64,000 nucleotides of DNA from UBA5336 sp039815055 (GCA_039815055.1 JBCCAA010000004.1:17622-81621), one strand, 5' to 3'; positions 26,264 to 35,556 are shown, counted from the stretch's first letter. The notes: a model not told the origin generated them from the sequence alone. Numbers and translations are program-made.

Positions 26264-27391
26264 ATGCGACATGCAAAGCACAACCCGGCGTCTTTGAATC
26301 CAGAATTTCGCTCCCGACGCGAAGTTTTACTTGGTCTCGGTGCGGTTTCGGTGACGGCTTGCACAGCGCCGTCGACATCGGCGGGTGACATGTCGCCTGA
26401 GCGAGTGGAAACCGCAACAAGCGGGTGGAGCACTAGCACGCCGCTACCGTTGGCAGTTCAGGAAATCTATCCAACCGCTCTGCAGGGCCGCATCCATCTC
26501 GCGGGTGGATTTGTCGCTGAGAGTGGCGCAATCACCGGGCCAACGAACGCGCATCAGGTGTTCGACCCAGAGCGCGGCGCCTGGTCCGCGGGGCTGCCGC
26601 TCCCGACGGCTCGTCATCACCCGCATTTGATCGCCTTTGACGGTCATCTCATAGCTTTAGGCGGGTTTGAGACACCGAGCGCGGATGCCATTTGGGTGAT
26701 GCAATCCAGCGGCTGGGCTATTACGGCGGATATGGCGACGTGGGAATCCGCTGCCGGTGAGAACGCTCCGATGGAATCCTGGGCATCTGTCCCCACCCTG
26801 CCCCGACCGGCGGGCGAAGCCGTCACTGCGGTGATCGATGCTAATCTACATCTTGTCGGCGGACGACGTCCCGCAGCCGAAGCCAACGCAACCTGGCAGG
26901 ACCACACCGACACGAGCGAGCACTTCATCCTAGGCGGTTTGGACAGTGTTTGGGAGACTGCCGCACCAATACCCACGGCTAGAAACAGCGCGGCCGCCAG
27001 CATGATTGGCGAGAATTGGCACGTCGTGGGCGGGCGAACTGTAGCCGATGGCAATACCAGCGCCCATGAGGTGTATGATGCCCGCGAAGACCGTTGGCGC
27101 ACCGTTGCGCCCCTGCCCCAAGGCCAGGGCGGACTTGCCGCCGCTTCACTTGGTGGCAAACTCTATGCCTTCGGGGGTGAGTACTTTCAGCCCTCCCCCG
27201 GCGGGGTGTTCAGCGAGTCCTGGGTCTACTCTCCGAATGAAGATGCGTGGTCCTCTATCCCTGAAATGCCATCACCGCGCCATGGCCTCGGCGCGGTGAC
27301 GTTGAATGACGAGATCTATGTCATCGGAGGCGCGCTCGGCGTTGGTGGTCAGGAGACCAGCGCGCGCGTCGAGATCTTCACTCCCCAATAA
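26264..27391 (+). CDS. Tat-exported kelch-repeat lipoprotein
   Basis: A 375-residue protein with a twin-arginine signal (SRREVLLGLG, Arg18-Arg19) ending in a lipobox with Cys33, so it is probably exported folded and lipid-anchored. The body is a kelch beta-propeller with about six blades, seen as repeated GG-x(n)-Y/W units such as LIALGGFET, LHLVGGRRP, WHVVGGRTV, LYAFGGEYF and IYVIGGALG. A propeller of this kind may bind a sugar or protein; no catalytic residues are evident. The start has GGAGG 10 nt upstream. It ends 2 nt before the convergent EF-hand gene stop. Confidence 0.87.
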   Translation: MRHAKHNPASLNPEFRSRREVLLGLGAVSVTACTAPSTSAGDMSPERVETATSGWSTSTPLPLAVQEIYPTALQGRIHLAGGFVAESGAITGPTNAHQVFDPERGAWSAGLPLPTARHHPHLIAFDGHLIALGGFETPSADAIWVMQSSGWAITADMATWESAAGENAPMESWASVPTLPRPAGEAVTAVIDANLHLVGGRRPAAEANATWQDHTDTSEHFILGGLDSVWETAAPIPTARNSAAASMIGENWHVVGGRTVADGNTSAHEVYDAREDRWRTVAPLPQGQGGLAAASLGGKLYAFGGEYFQPSPGGVFSESWVYSPNEDAWSSIPEMPSPRHGLGAVTLNDEIYVIGGALGVGGQETSARVEIFTPQ

Positions 27392-27393
27392 GA

Positions 27394-28098
27394 TCAAACC
27401 TGCACGAAACGATATTCAAGCAGCGTGACGACACCATTGCGATCACCATCCAGGGCGGTGAATGCCGTTTCAACTTCACCGGCGAGTTCGGGTGAGCGGT
27501 CTCCGAGGCTTTCCATCTCTGCATGGGTGAGTTCGCCATCCGCGTTCACGTCCATCAGGGTGAAGGAAATACGCGTCACGACGTCGTAGCGAGGCGTGAA
27601 TTCGCGAGTTTGCACCACGCCATCTTGATCATGGTCATAGGCGTCAAAATTGCGGCGCATGGCATATTCGGCCTCGGTAGCCGACATCAGCCTCAAAAGG
27701 CTGCCGCCGTCATCCAGCGTAAGCCGTGCAAACGGCGCCTGTGCCTGAGCATATTCTTCCAGGCTGATCTCGCCGTTATTGTCTATATCAATAGCGTTAA
27801 ATGCCTGAGCTGGATCGGCCGCGGCTAAATTTGCGCTCATGGCCAATGAGGTAAACAACATTCCGAGTGTGGCGACGCCAAGCGATAGCGGGCGACGCGT
27901 GATCAGGGTCTTCATAGTTTTGCTCCAGTCTGTTCGGTTTAGTTTTGGCTTCGAACGAGATTGGAGATGCCGGTCGATCAACTGCCGGATGACTTCGCTA
28001 CCAGCGATACCGTCTTCGCGACACTGCTGCTGAAACGCATCTTTGTCTTCCTGACTGATCCGAAGCTCGATGAGTTCGGTTTTCTTCGGCGCTCTCAT
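27394..28098 (-). CDS. Ribbon-helix-helix / membrane segment / four-EF-hand protein
   Basis: One frame of 234 codons joins three parts. Residues 7-46 (ELIELRISQEDKDAF...SEVIRQLIDRHL) have the strand-helix-helix pattern of CopG/Arc-type DNA-binding proteins. Residues 71-92 are hydrophobic after Arg68-Arg69. Residues 100-234 hold four canonical EF-hand loops at 104-115, 155-166, 183-194 and 217-228, each with Asp/Asn ligands, the central Gly and a terminal Glu. An internal ATG at Met62 (27915) is preceded by GGAG with 7 nt spacing and would yield only a secreted EF-hand protein with a signal peptide. So either the gene encodes a membrane-tethered regulator, or it makes two products, or only the short form. 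The first-position ATG has only a weak GGGAAAG site. Confidence 0.75.
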   Translation of the reverse strand: MRAPKKTELIELRISQEDKDAFQQQCREDGIAGSEVIRQLIDRHLQSRSKPKLNRTDWSKTMKTLITRRPLSLGVATLGMLFTSLAMSANLAAADPAQAFNAIDIDNNGEISLEEYAQAQAPFARLTLDDGGSLLRLMSATEAEYAMRRNFDAYDHDQDGVVQTREFTPRYDVVTRISFTLMDVNADGELTHAEMESLGDRSPELAGEVETAFTALDGDRNGVVTLLEYRFVQV

Positions 28099-28169
28099 GG
28101 GCTTTCCCGTTTCGAAGCCCTTTCAGAATGGGCCACTGATCTGTTTCAGACTATCATATTTCGGTTCAC

Positions 28170-28196
28170 ACACGAGTATTTTCGTGTCCGGACACG
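28170..28196 (-). promoter_or_regulatory. Operator-like palindrome and half-site cluster upstream of the RHH/EF-hand gene
   Basis: CGTGTCCGGACACG at 28183-28196 is a perfect 14-bp palindrome, and a further ACACG lies at 28170-28174, forming a second inverted repeat ACACGA-N6-TCGTGT with the same central half-site. It is 72-100 bp upstream of the 28098 start. Short repeated half-sites are typical of ribbon-helix-helix operators. Binding is inferred. Confidence 0.4.
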
Positions 28197-28224
28197 GTCG
28201 AACGCAGGATCTTTGAGCAGACGT

Positions 28225-28713
28225 TTAGAACGGGATCTCGTCATCGAGATCCTGGCGGGAGAAGTCTTCCTGGGGGCCGTCCATCTGGCGCGGTCCACCA
28301 CCGCCGCCGCCTTGATCATAGCCCATCGAGCCGCCGCCTCCGCCGCCCATGCCACCACCTTCGCGGCCGTCCAGCATGGTCAGTGTGGAGCCATAATTAC
28401 GAAGCACGATTTCGGTCGTGTAGCGGTCCTGACCGGCCTGGTCCTGCCATTTCCGGGTCTCAAGCTGGCCCTCGATATAGACCTTTGAGCCCTTGCGCAG
28501 GTAACTCTGCGCTACGCGAACCAGACCTTCAGAGAAAATGGCAACGCGGTGCCACTCGGTCTTTTCCTTGCGCTCACCCGTATTTCTATCTTTCCAGTTT
28601 TCCGACGTGGCAATCGAGAGATTGCACACCTGCCCACCATTCTGGAATTGCCGCACCTCTGGGTCACGCCCCAGATTGCCAACCAAAATGACCTTGTTCA
28701 CCGAACCTGCCAT
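28225..28713 (-). CDS. ssb: Single-stranded DNA-binding protein
   Basis: Coats single-stranded DNA in replication and repair. The 162-residue protein has the OB-fold N-terminus (MAGSVNKVILVGNLGRDPEVRQ, WHRVAIFSEGLVRVAQSYLRKGSKVYIEGQL), a Gly-rich linker, and the acidic protein-recruiting tip DDEIPF. ATG at 28713 is preferred over a GTG three bases upstream because GGAG then has 7-nt spacing. It is divergent from uvrA with a shared LexA box in between. Confidence 0.97.
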   Translation of the reverse strand: MAGSVNKVILVGNLGRDPEVRQFQNGGQVCNLSIATSENWKDRNTGERKEKTEWHRVAIFSEGLVRVAQSYLRKGSKVYIEGQLETRKWQDQAGQDRYTTEIVLRNYGSTLTMLDGREGGGMGGGGGGSMGYDQGGGGGGPRQMDGPQEDFSRQDLDDEIPF

Positions 28714-28800
28714 CACACCGCTCCGACCATTGCTTTCCGAATCAAAAGAACATTAGACCAAGGATCGAAACCCACTCATGTGGAATTCCATCCAGAGATT

Positions 28801-28815
28801 GTTCTTATTATGTTC
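28801..28815. promoter_or_regulatory. LexA (SOS) box between ssb and uvrA
   Basis: GTTCTTATTATGTTC matches the alphaproteobacterial LexA consensus GTTC-N7-GTTC (GAAC-N7-GAAC on the other strand) exactly. It is 101 bp from the uvrA start and 88 bp from the ssb start. Both genes belong to the SOS regulon in many bacteria. Confidence 0.85.
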
Positions 28816-28916
28816 TAGATCGCACGCAGAGAATCTGCAAGTTGTTAATTGTAGCTGTCCCCCTACTCTTACGGGGGTGCGCCATCGCCGCGCGAAACGA
28901 CCAGAATGGGGCCGCC

Positions 28917-31865
28917 ATGACTGAACTCACCACGATCCGCGTGCGCGGCGCCAAAGAGCACAATCTCAAAGATGTCGATGTGGATATCCCGCGCGGCAAG
29001 CTGGTGGTGATGACCGGCCTGTCGGGCTCCGGGAAATCCTCCCTGGCCTTTGACACGATCTATGCCGAGGGCCAGCGCCGCTATGTTGAAAGCCTGTCGG
29101 CCTATGCGCGCCAATTCCTGGAGCTGATGCAAAAGCCTGATGTCGAAAGCATTGAGGGGCTTTCCCCCGCGATCTCAATCGAGCAGAAAACCACGAGCCG
29201 GAACCCGCGCTCCACCGTCGGCACGGTCACGGAGATTTACGACTATATGCGCCTGCTTTGGGCGCGGGTCGGCATTCCCTATTCACCGGCCACAGGGCTG
29301 CCCATTGAAAGCCAAACCGTAAGCCAGATGGTCGACCGAACACTGAGCCTTGAAGAGGGCACACGGTTGTTCTTGCTCGCGCCGATCGTGCGGGGCCGAA
29401 AAGGTGAGTACCGGAAGGAATTCGCCGAGCTTCTGAAGAAGGGCTTTCAGCGTGTGAAAGTCGACGGAGAGTTTCACGATCTGGAAGATCCGCCCACGCT
29501 CGACAAGAAGTTCAAGCACGACATCGATGTGGTCGTGGACCGGATCGTGGTGCGCGAGGGCATGGAACAGCGCCTGGCTGAGAGCTTTGAATCTGCGCTC
29601 GGACTGGCCAATGGCATCGCCATCGCAGAATATGCAGATATCGCAGACGGGGAGACCACCGCCAAACGGATCATCTACAGCGCCAATTTCGCGTGTCCGG
29701 AAAGTGGGTTCACGATCCCCGAAATCGAGCCGCGGCTGTTTTCGTTCAACAATCCCTTCGGCGCCTGCCCCACATGCGACGGTCTGGGCACCCAGTCCAA
29801 GATCGATATCGATCTGGTCGTTCCTGATCGCGACCTCACGCTGATGCAAGGCGCGATTGCGCCGTGGGCCAAGTCCACCTCACCTTATCAGACACAGACA
29901 CTCCAGGCGCTATCGGCCAAATACCGTTTCGATTTGAAGAACCCCTGGAACAAGCTCTCCAAGGAGGTCCAGAACATCATCCTGAATGGCACTGGCGATG
30001 AAGACGTCGACTTTGTCTATGATGATGGCATGCGCCGCTATGAAGTCACCAAGACATTCGAAGGCGTTATCCCAAACCTCGAGCGGCGCTACCGCGAAAC
30101 CGACAGCACCTGGGTGCGCGAGGAGATCGGCAAATTCCAGTCGAGCCAGCCTTGCCCGTCCTGCGGCGGTAAGCGATTGAAACCCGAGGCTCTGGCGGTG
30201 AAAATCGCAGACCACGACATCGCAGACATCTCCGTTTTCTCTATTCGCGAGGCTGCCGCCTGGTTCAAGACCGTCAATGACACGCTTTCGAGCCAGTCCC
30301 AGGAAATTGCCGGGCGCATCCTCAAAGAGATCAATGACCGGCTGAAATTCCTGAACGATGTCGGGCTGGACTATCTCGGCCTTGGTCGCGCGTCCGGCAC
30401 GCTGTCGGGTGGTGAAAGCCAGCGCATCCGCCTGGCCAGCCAAATCGGCTCCGGCCTTACTGGCGTACTATATGTGCTCGACGAGCCGTCCATCGGCCTT
30501 CACCAGCGCGACAATGCACGGCTGATTGAGACGCTGAAGCGGCTGCGCGATCTCGGCAACTCCGTCATTGTGGTGGAACATGATGAGGATGCTATCCTGA
30601 CGGCCGACTATGTCATCGATATGGGACCGGCCGCCGGGGTTCATGGCGGCGAGATTGTCGCCGAAGGTACAGCCGATCAGGTGATTTCCAATCCGTCCAG
30701 CCTCACCGGGGCCTATTTGAACGGCGCCCGCGAGATCGCCATTCCTGACAAACGGCGCCCTGCGGCGCGTGTGAAATCTGTGAAGGTTAAAGGCGCGCGC
30801 GGCAATAACCTCCAGAACGTCGATGCGCGCATTCCGCTTGGGGTGTTCACTGCGATCACCGGCGTTTCAGGAGGCGGCAAGTCCACACTGGTGATTGAAA
30901 CGCTGTACAAGGCTCTTGCCCGCAAGCTCAACGGCGCCTCATCCGTGCCTGCGCCCTATGACACGATCGAGGGACTGCAGCACCTGGATAAGGTCATCGA
31001 CATCGACCAATCCCCCATTGGCCGCACGCCACGGTCCAATCCGGCCACCTATACGGGCGCCTTCGGCCCCATCCGAGACTGGTATTCCGGCCTCCCGGAA
31101 AGCAAGGCCCGTGGCTACAAGCCAGGCCGGTTCAGCTTCAATGTGAAGGGTGGGCGCTGCGAGGCGTGCCAGGGCGACGGCGTCATCAAGATCGAGATGC
31201 ACTTCTTGCCCGATGTCTACGTCACCTGCGAAGTATGCAACGGCAAGCGCTACAATCGTGAGACCCTTGAAGTGCTCTACAAGGGCAAATCCATCGCAGA
31301 CGTGCTGGACATGACGGTGGAAGATGCCGCGACATTCTTCTCGGCGGTGCCCGCCATCGCCACCAAGATGGAAACGCTGAACCGTGTCGGCCTCAGCTAT
31401 ATCAAGGTCGGTCAACAAGCCACGACCCTGTCGGGTGGTGAAGCCCAACGGGTGAAACTGGCCAAGGAATTGTCAAAGCGCGCCACCGGCCGCACGCTCT
31501 ATATTCTAGATGAGCCAACGACAGGCCTGCATTTTGAGGATGTGAACAAGCTGTTGGAGGTGCTCCATGAGCTTGTCGATGCCGGGAACTCTGTCGTGGT
31601 GATTGAGCACAATCTGGATGTCATCAAGACGGCGGACTGGATCCTGGATCTTGGCCCCGAAGGCGGCGATGGGGGCGGTCAACTGGTGGCTGAAGGCACG
31701 CCGGAACAGGTTGCGCAGAACGAGGCCAGCCACACTGGAACCTATCTCGCAGAGACGTTCAAACGCCAGGATGAACGGCGCGCGGCGCAGAAATCCCGAA
31801 CGAGCGAGTCAAAACCAAAGACCAAAGCAAAACCGAAAAAGCGCGCAAAAACAAAAGCCGCCTAG
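28917..31865 (+). CDS. uvrA: Excinuclease ABC subunit A
   Basis: Damage-sensing ATPase of nucleotide excision repair. The 982-residue protein shows both ABC modules: GLSGSGKSSLAFDTIYAEGQ and later GVSGGGKSTLV, signatures LSGGESQRIRLASQIG and LSGGEAQRVKLAKELSKR, and the zinc-binding CPSCGG and CEACQGDG segments. The Lys-rich tail (SKPKTKAKPKKRAKTKAA) is usual. ATG at 28917 is the family start (MTELTTIRVRGAKEHNL). Expected to be induced through the LexA box upstream. Confidence 0.97.
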   Translation: MTELTTIRVRGAKEHNLKDVDVDIPRGKLVVMTGLSGSGKSSLAFDTIYAEGQRRYVESLSAYARQFLELMQKPDVESIEGLSPAISIEQKTTSRNPRSTVGTVTEIYDYMRLLWARVGIPYSPATGLPIESQTVSQMVDRTLSLEEGTRLFLLAPIVRGRKGEYRKEFAELLKKGFQRVKVDGEFHDLEDPPTLDKKFKHDIDVVVDRIVVREGMEQRLAESFESALGLANGIAIAEYADIADGETTAKRIIYSANFACPESGFTIPEIEPRLFSFNNPFGACPTCDGLGTQSKIDIDLVVPDRDLTLMQGAIAPWAKSTSPYQTQTLQALSAKYRFDLKNPWNKLSKEVQNIILNGTGDEDVDFVYDDGMRRYEVTKTFEGVIPNLERRYRETDSTWVREEIGKFQSSQPCPSCGGKRLKPEALAVKIADHDIADISVFSIREAAAWFKTVNDTLSSQSQEIAGRILKEINDRLKFLNDVGLDYLGLGRASGTLSGGESQRIRLASQIGSGLTGVLYVLDEPSIGLHQRDNARLIETLKRLRDLGNSVIVVEHDEDAILTADYVIDMGPAAGVHGGEIVAEGTADQVISNPSSLTGAYLNGAREIAIPDKRRPAARVKSVKVKGARGNNLQNVDARIPLGVFTAITGVSGGGKSTLVIETLYKALARKLNGASSVPAPYDTIEGLQHLDKVIDIDQSPIGRTPRSNPATYTGAFGPIRDWYSGLPESKARGYKPGRFSFNVKGGRCEACQGDGVIKIEMHFLPDVYVTCEVCNGKRYNRETLEVLYKGKSIADVLDMTVEDAATFFSAVPAIATKMETLNRVGLSYIKVGQQATTLSGGEAQRVKLAKELSKRATGRTLYILDEPTTGLHFEDVNKLLEVLHELVDAGNSVVVIEHNLDVIKTADWILDLGPEGGDGGGQLVAEGTPEQVAQNEASHTGTYLAETFKRQDERRAAQKSRTSESKPKTKAKPKKRAKTKAA

Positions 31866-31879
31866 CACGCCAATTCGGC

Positions 31880-32278
31880 CTAAAGCATATTGAGAGCGAG
31901 ACGCGCTTCATCAGACATGCGCGAGGGATCCCAGGGCGGATCGAATGTCAGGCGGACTTCAACATCCTCGACACCATCGACGGTGCGCGCAGCGTTCTCG
32001 ATCCATCCGGGCATGTCACCGGCCACGGGGCAGCCCGGCGCCGTCAGCGTCATGTCGATATCGACCTTGCGAGTCGCTTCGTCGATATCGACTTTATAGA
32101 TCAAGCCGAGTTCATAGATGTCGACAGGAATCTCAGGGTCGTAAACCGTCTTGAAAGCCGTAATCAACGCGTCCGTCAGCCGGTTCAGCTCATCTTGGGG
32201 CAGTTGCGCGGACCCAGCCGTATCAGCGGTATCTGTACCGGGTTCAATCACGTCGCGAGGGCTCAAATCATCTGCCAT
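31880..32278 (-). CDS. sufT: SUF system Fe-S assembly protein SufT (DUF59/MIP18 family)
   Basis: A 132-residue DUF59 protein involved in Fe-S cluster maturation. It shows DALITAFKTVYDPEIPVDIYELGLIYKVDI and TLTAPGCPVAGDMPGWIENA, with the family's conserved Cys. Last gene of the SUF operon, 7 nt after sufS, and convergent with uvrA. Confidence 0.92.
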   Translation of the reverse strand: MADDLSPRDVIEPGTDTADTAGSAQLPQDELNRLTDALITAFKTVYDPEIPVDIYELGLIYKVDIDEATRKVDIDMTLTAPGCPVAGDMPGWIENAARTVDGVEDVEVRLTFDPPWDPSRMSDEARLALNML

Positions 32279-32285
32279 AGGATTC

Positions 32286-33515
32286 CTATATCAGCATTCC
32301 GCGCGTTTTTTCGAGGGCTTCTATGAAGGAATCGACTTCTGCGGCCGTATTGTAGATCCCAAAACTCGCCCGCGCCGTGGCGGAAACGCCCAAATGCTCC
32401 ATCAGAGGCTGGGCACAATGGTGGCCCGCACGCACGGCGACGCCGTACTTGTCCAAGATTTGCGCGATGTCGTGGGGGTGGGCGCCTTCAATGCTGAAAC
32501 TCAGCACTGCGCCTTTCCCCGGCGCTTCGCCGTGTATGCGCAGACCGTTTACGCCCGCAACGCCAGCGCGTGCACGCTCATAAAGCGCATGCTCGTGGGC
32601 CTGGATGGCGGACAGCTCAAACTGCTCGAACCAACGAATCGCAGCGCCTAAAGTGATCGCTTCGAGAATGGGCGGGGTGCCGGCCTCAAACTTATGGGGC
32701 ACATGATTGTAGGTGATTTCGTCGGTTCTGACCGTTTCGATCATCTCGCCGCCGCCCTGGAACGGCCGAAGCCGCTCAAGCGTAGCCGCTTTGCCATAAA
32801 GCGCGCCAATTCCCGTCGGGCCATAGAGCTTGTGCCCAGAAAATACGTAATAATCCACGTCCAGCGCCTGAACATCCACCGCTTCGTGGACCACAGCCTG
32901 GCACCCGTCCAACAACACTTCAGCGCCCGCGGCGTGGGCCAGCGCAACGATGCGGTTCACATCCGTCACGGTGCCTAACACGTTTGACATGTGGGTCAGC
33001 GCAACCATTCGTGTCTTCGGTCCGATAGCCGCTTCAAGCGCCGCCATATCCAGCGCGCCATCCTCGGTCAGGCCCACCCATTTCAGCGCCGCGCCGTGGC
33101 GTTCGCGCAAGAAATGCCACGGGACAATGTTGGAGTGATGCTCCATGATCGACACAACGATCTCATCGCCCGGCTGAATATCATCCACCAGCCCGTACGC
33201 AACCAGATTGATGGCTTCGGTTGCGCCTTTCGTGAACACGATCTGATCGACACTTGGCGCGTTCAAGAACCGTCGCACATCCTCGCGCGCGCCTTCATAG
33301 GCCTCGGTGGTTTCATTCGCCAGCGTGTGCAGCCCGCGATGGACATTCGCATATGCCGTGCGCATCTGCCGGGCCATCGCGTCAATCACCGCATCGGGTT
33401 TTTGCGCACTGGCAGCATTGTCGAGATAGACAAGCGGTTTGCCATTGACCTGGCGCTGCAGGATCGGAAATTCACCGCGAATGGCGTTTACGTCGAAGGG
33501 GCGCTGTTCGGTCAT
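32286..33515 (-). CDS. sufS: SufS cysteine desulfurase
   Basis: PLP enzyme that draws sulfur from cysteine for Fe-S clusters (class II type). The 409-residue protein has the PLP Lys in FSGHKLYGPTGIGALYGK, the His stretch ISIMEHHSNIVPW, and the active-site Cys in VRAGHHCAQPLMEHLG. It lies 19 nt after sufD. Confidence 0.95.
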   Translation of the reverse strand: MTEQRPFDVNAIRGEFPILQRQVNGKPLVYLDNAASAQKPDAVIDAMARQMRTAYANVHRGLHTLANETTEAYEGAREDVRRFLNAPSVDQIVFTKGATEAINLVAYGLVDDIQPGDEIVVSIMEHHSNIVPWHFLRERHGAALKWVGLTEDGALDMAALEAAIGPKTRMVALTHMSNVLGTVTDVNRIVALAHAAGAEVLLDGCQAVVHEAVDVQALDVDYYVFSGHKLYGPTGIGALYGKAATLERLRPFQGGGEMIETVRTDEITYNHVPHKFEAGTPPILEAITLGAAIRWFEQFELSAIQAHEHALYERARAGVAGVNGLRIHGEAPGKGAVLSFSIEGAHPHDIAQILDKYGVAVRAGHHCAQPLMEHLGVSATARASFGIYNTAAEVDSFIEALEKTRGMLI

Positions 33516-33534
33516 GATGTGTATCTAGCGCGGA

Positions 33535-34767
33535 TCAGCCAATGAGAAACGCCTGGGCAGCTGCGCGCATTGCCTCAGCTACCTCATCTTCGGCGCCCTC
33601 AAACGCTTCTGCAATGAAGGCTTCGGTCAAAAGTGCCCGAGCCTCAGCTTCGGGAATGCCGCGCTGGCGCATGTAGAACAGCTGGTTGCTGTCCAGTGCG
33701 CCACATGTATTGCCATGGGCGCATTCCACATCATCGGCGTAGATTTCCAGCTCTGGCTTGGCAAACACCTCTGCGCCATTCTCCAGGAGCAGTGCATGGT
33801 GCTGCATGTCTGCATCCGTGTACTGGCCGACATTTCGTGGCACTAGGAATTTGCCTTGAAACACGCCTTTCCCGCCATCGATGACGGCGCCTTTGGTGAC
33901 CTGTTTCGTGGTGCAATACGGCGCGCCGTGGCGAACATGGGTGGTGATATCCACATGGTGGCCGGGCCCTGCAAGATAGGCCGCATTCAACTCCGCTTCG
34001 CTTCGAGGTTCGGTGTGCGAAAGCCGGGTTTCCAGGCGAGACACCTTGGCCCCAAAGGCAAGCGCGGTCTGCTGCAGCGACGCCCCGCCCATCAGGTCAA
34101 CATCGGCCGTCACCGCCTGGGCTTCTTCGGCGCCGCCGCGCTGGTAGATAGTGCGGGTCGCGGACGCGTCACGCTGTAAGGACAAATCCAGCAGGAAGGA
34201 TGAAAAGCCTGCGCCGCCCAAATGGCTTTCCACCAGGTGGATCGAGGCTTCGGGCCGAATCAGCACCGTCACCCGGGCGAAACTTGCCTCGGCGCTGTCT
34301 GACGCGAAAATGAAATGGAGCGGTGTCTCCACCGGCTCAGTCACTTCGATCATCAGGCTGTCGATGCCACGCTTCTGGCCAGCCAGAGCGGCAGTCAGGG
34401 CACCAAGCGGCATGTCTTCGGCCGCACCGAAGGCCTGGGCGTCGGTTTTCTCAAAAACGTTCACGCCTCTGGGCCAGAAAGACGGCGTAGTCACAGCTCC
34501 GCCCGATACCCTGATCCGGCAGGCGTCGATGTCGCCTAATGGGTCGGCGGAAGCAGCATTTTCGCTACCCTCCAGCGCTTTCAGCCCCGCTTTGAAATCC
34601 GTCCACTTCCAGGCCTCCATGCGGCGATGGGGCAGCCCGGTTTCGGCAAACGCCTCAAACGTACGTTCGCGGCGTGGGTCTTCCGGCAGCATGGCATAGC
34701 GGGCGATCAACTCCAGCTCTGCGGGCGTGGCGTTCGGGAGCTTTTCCCTCAGCGAGGTGATGTCCAT
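33535..34767 (-). CDS. sufD: Fe-S cluster scaffold protein SufD
   Basis: Beta-helix partner of SufB in the SufBC2D scaffold. The 410-residue protein has the C-terminal DVECAHGNTCGALDSNQLFYMRQRGIPEAEARALL with the conserved Cys and GxxD segments. ATG at 34767 has GAGG 7 nt upstream; it overlaps the sufC TGA by one base, so the two are translationally coupled. Confidence 0.94.
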   Translation of the reverse strand: MDITSLREKLPNATPAELELIARYAMLPEDPRRERTFEAFAETGLPHRRMEAWKWTDFKAGLKALEGSENAASADPLGDIDACRIRVSGGAVTTPSFWPRGVNVFEKTDAQAFGAAEDMPLGALTAALAGQKRGIDSLMIEVTEPVETPLHFIFASDSAEASFARVTVLIRPEASIHLVESHLGGAGFSSFLLDLSLQRDASATRTIYQRGGAEEAQAVTADVDLMGGASLQQTALAFGAKVSRLETRLSHTEPRSEAELNAAYLAGPGHHVDITTHVRHGAPYCTTKQVTKGAVIDGGKGVFQGKFLVPRNVGQYTDADMQHHALLLENGAEVFAKPELEIYADDVECAHGNTCGALDSNQLFYMRQRGIPEAEARALLTEAFIAEAFEGAEDEVAEAMRAAAQAFLIG

Positions 34768-35528
34768 CACGCCGCCTCGCCGAGAACGCCGTCATAGCCT
34801 TCCTTTTCAAGACGCAGGGCCAGCTCAGGACCACCGCTCGTGATGATCTTGCCGCCAGCCAGCACGTGCACCTTGTCCGGTTTGATATGGTCGAGCAGGC
34901 GCTGATAATGGGTGATGACCAGCATGCCCCGATCCGGCGCTCGCAGGGCATTCACGCCATCGGCGACTGTCTTTAGCGCGTCAATGTCGAGGCCGCTGTC
35001 TGTCTCATCCAGAATCGCGAAGCGCGGCTCCAGCATCATCATCTGGAAGATTTCGAGCCGCTTCTTCTCACCGCCCGAGAAGCCGACATTCAACGGGCGT
35101 TTCAGCATGTCCGGCGAAAGGTTTAGCTGTTTGCCGATCTCGCGGGAGCGTTTGATAAAATCGGGCGCGGAGATTTCTTCCTCACCGCGCGCCTTGCGCT
35201 GGGCGTTCATGGCCGTGCGCACAAAGGTCATTACTGGCACGCCAGGGATTTCGACCGGGTATTGGAACGACAGGAACAGTCCCTTCGCGGCGCGGTCCTC
35301 AGGCTCCATTTCGAGCAGATCATCACCGTCAAGCGTGGCAGCCCCGCCCGTGACCTCATAGCCGTCCCGGCCGGTCAGGATATAGGACAGGGTCGATTTC
35401 CCTGCCCCGTTCGGCCCCATAATGGCGTGCACCTCGCCCGCAGGCACCTCAAGCGACAGACCCTTGATGATGGTCTTCGCGTCGTCATCCTCGCCAACCG
35501 TGGCGGTGAGATTATCAAGCTTCAGCAT
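34767..35528 (-). CDS. sufC: Fe-S cluster assembly ATPase SufC
   Basis: ABC-type ATPase of the SufBCD complex. The 253-residue protein has Walker A GPNGAGKSTLSYIL, the signature FSGGEKKRLEIFQMM and Walker B FAILDETDSGLDIDALK. The start MLKLDNLTATVG is taken from the family, though an ATG three codons earlier (35537) cannot be excluded; neither has a strong ribosome site. In many relatives sufC directly follows sufB, but here 2.4 kb of other genes intervene. Confidence 0.94.
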   Translation of the reverse strand: MLKLDNLTATVGEDDDAKTIIKGLSLEVPAGEVHAIMGPNGAGKSTLSYILTGRDGYEVTGGAATLDGDDLLEMEPEDRAAKGLFLSFQYPVEIPGVPVMTFVRTAMNAQRKARGEEEISAPDFIKRSREIGKQLNLSPDMLKRPLNVGFSGGEKKRLEIFQMMMLEPRFAILDETDSGLDIDALKTVADGVNALRAPDRGMLVITHYQRLLDHIKPDKVHVLAGGKIITSGGPELALRLEKEGYDGVLGEAA

Positions 35529-35556
35529 GGGGCGCATATGGCGTCACCGGCGCAGA

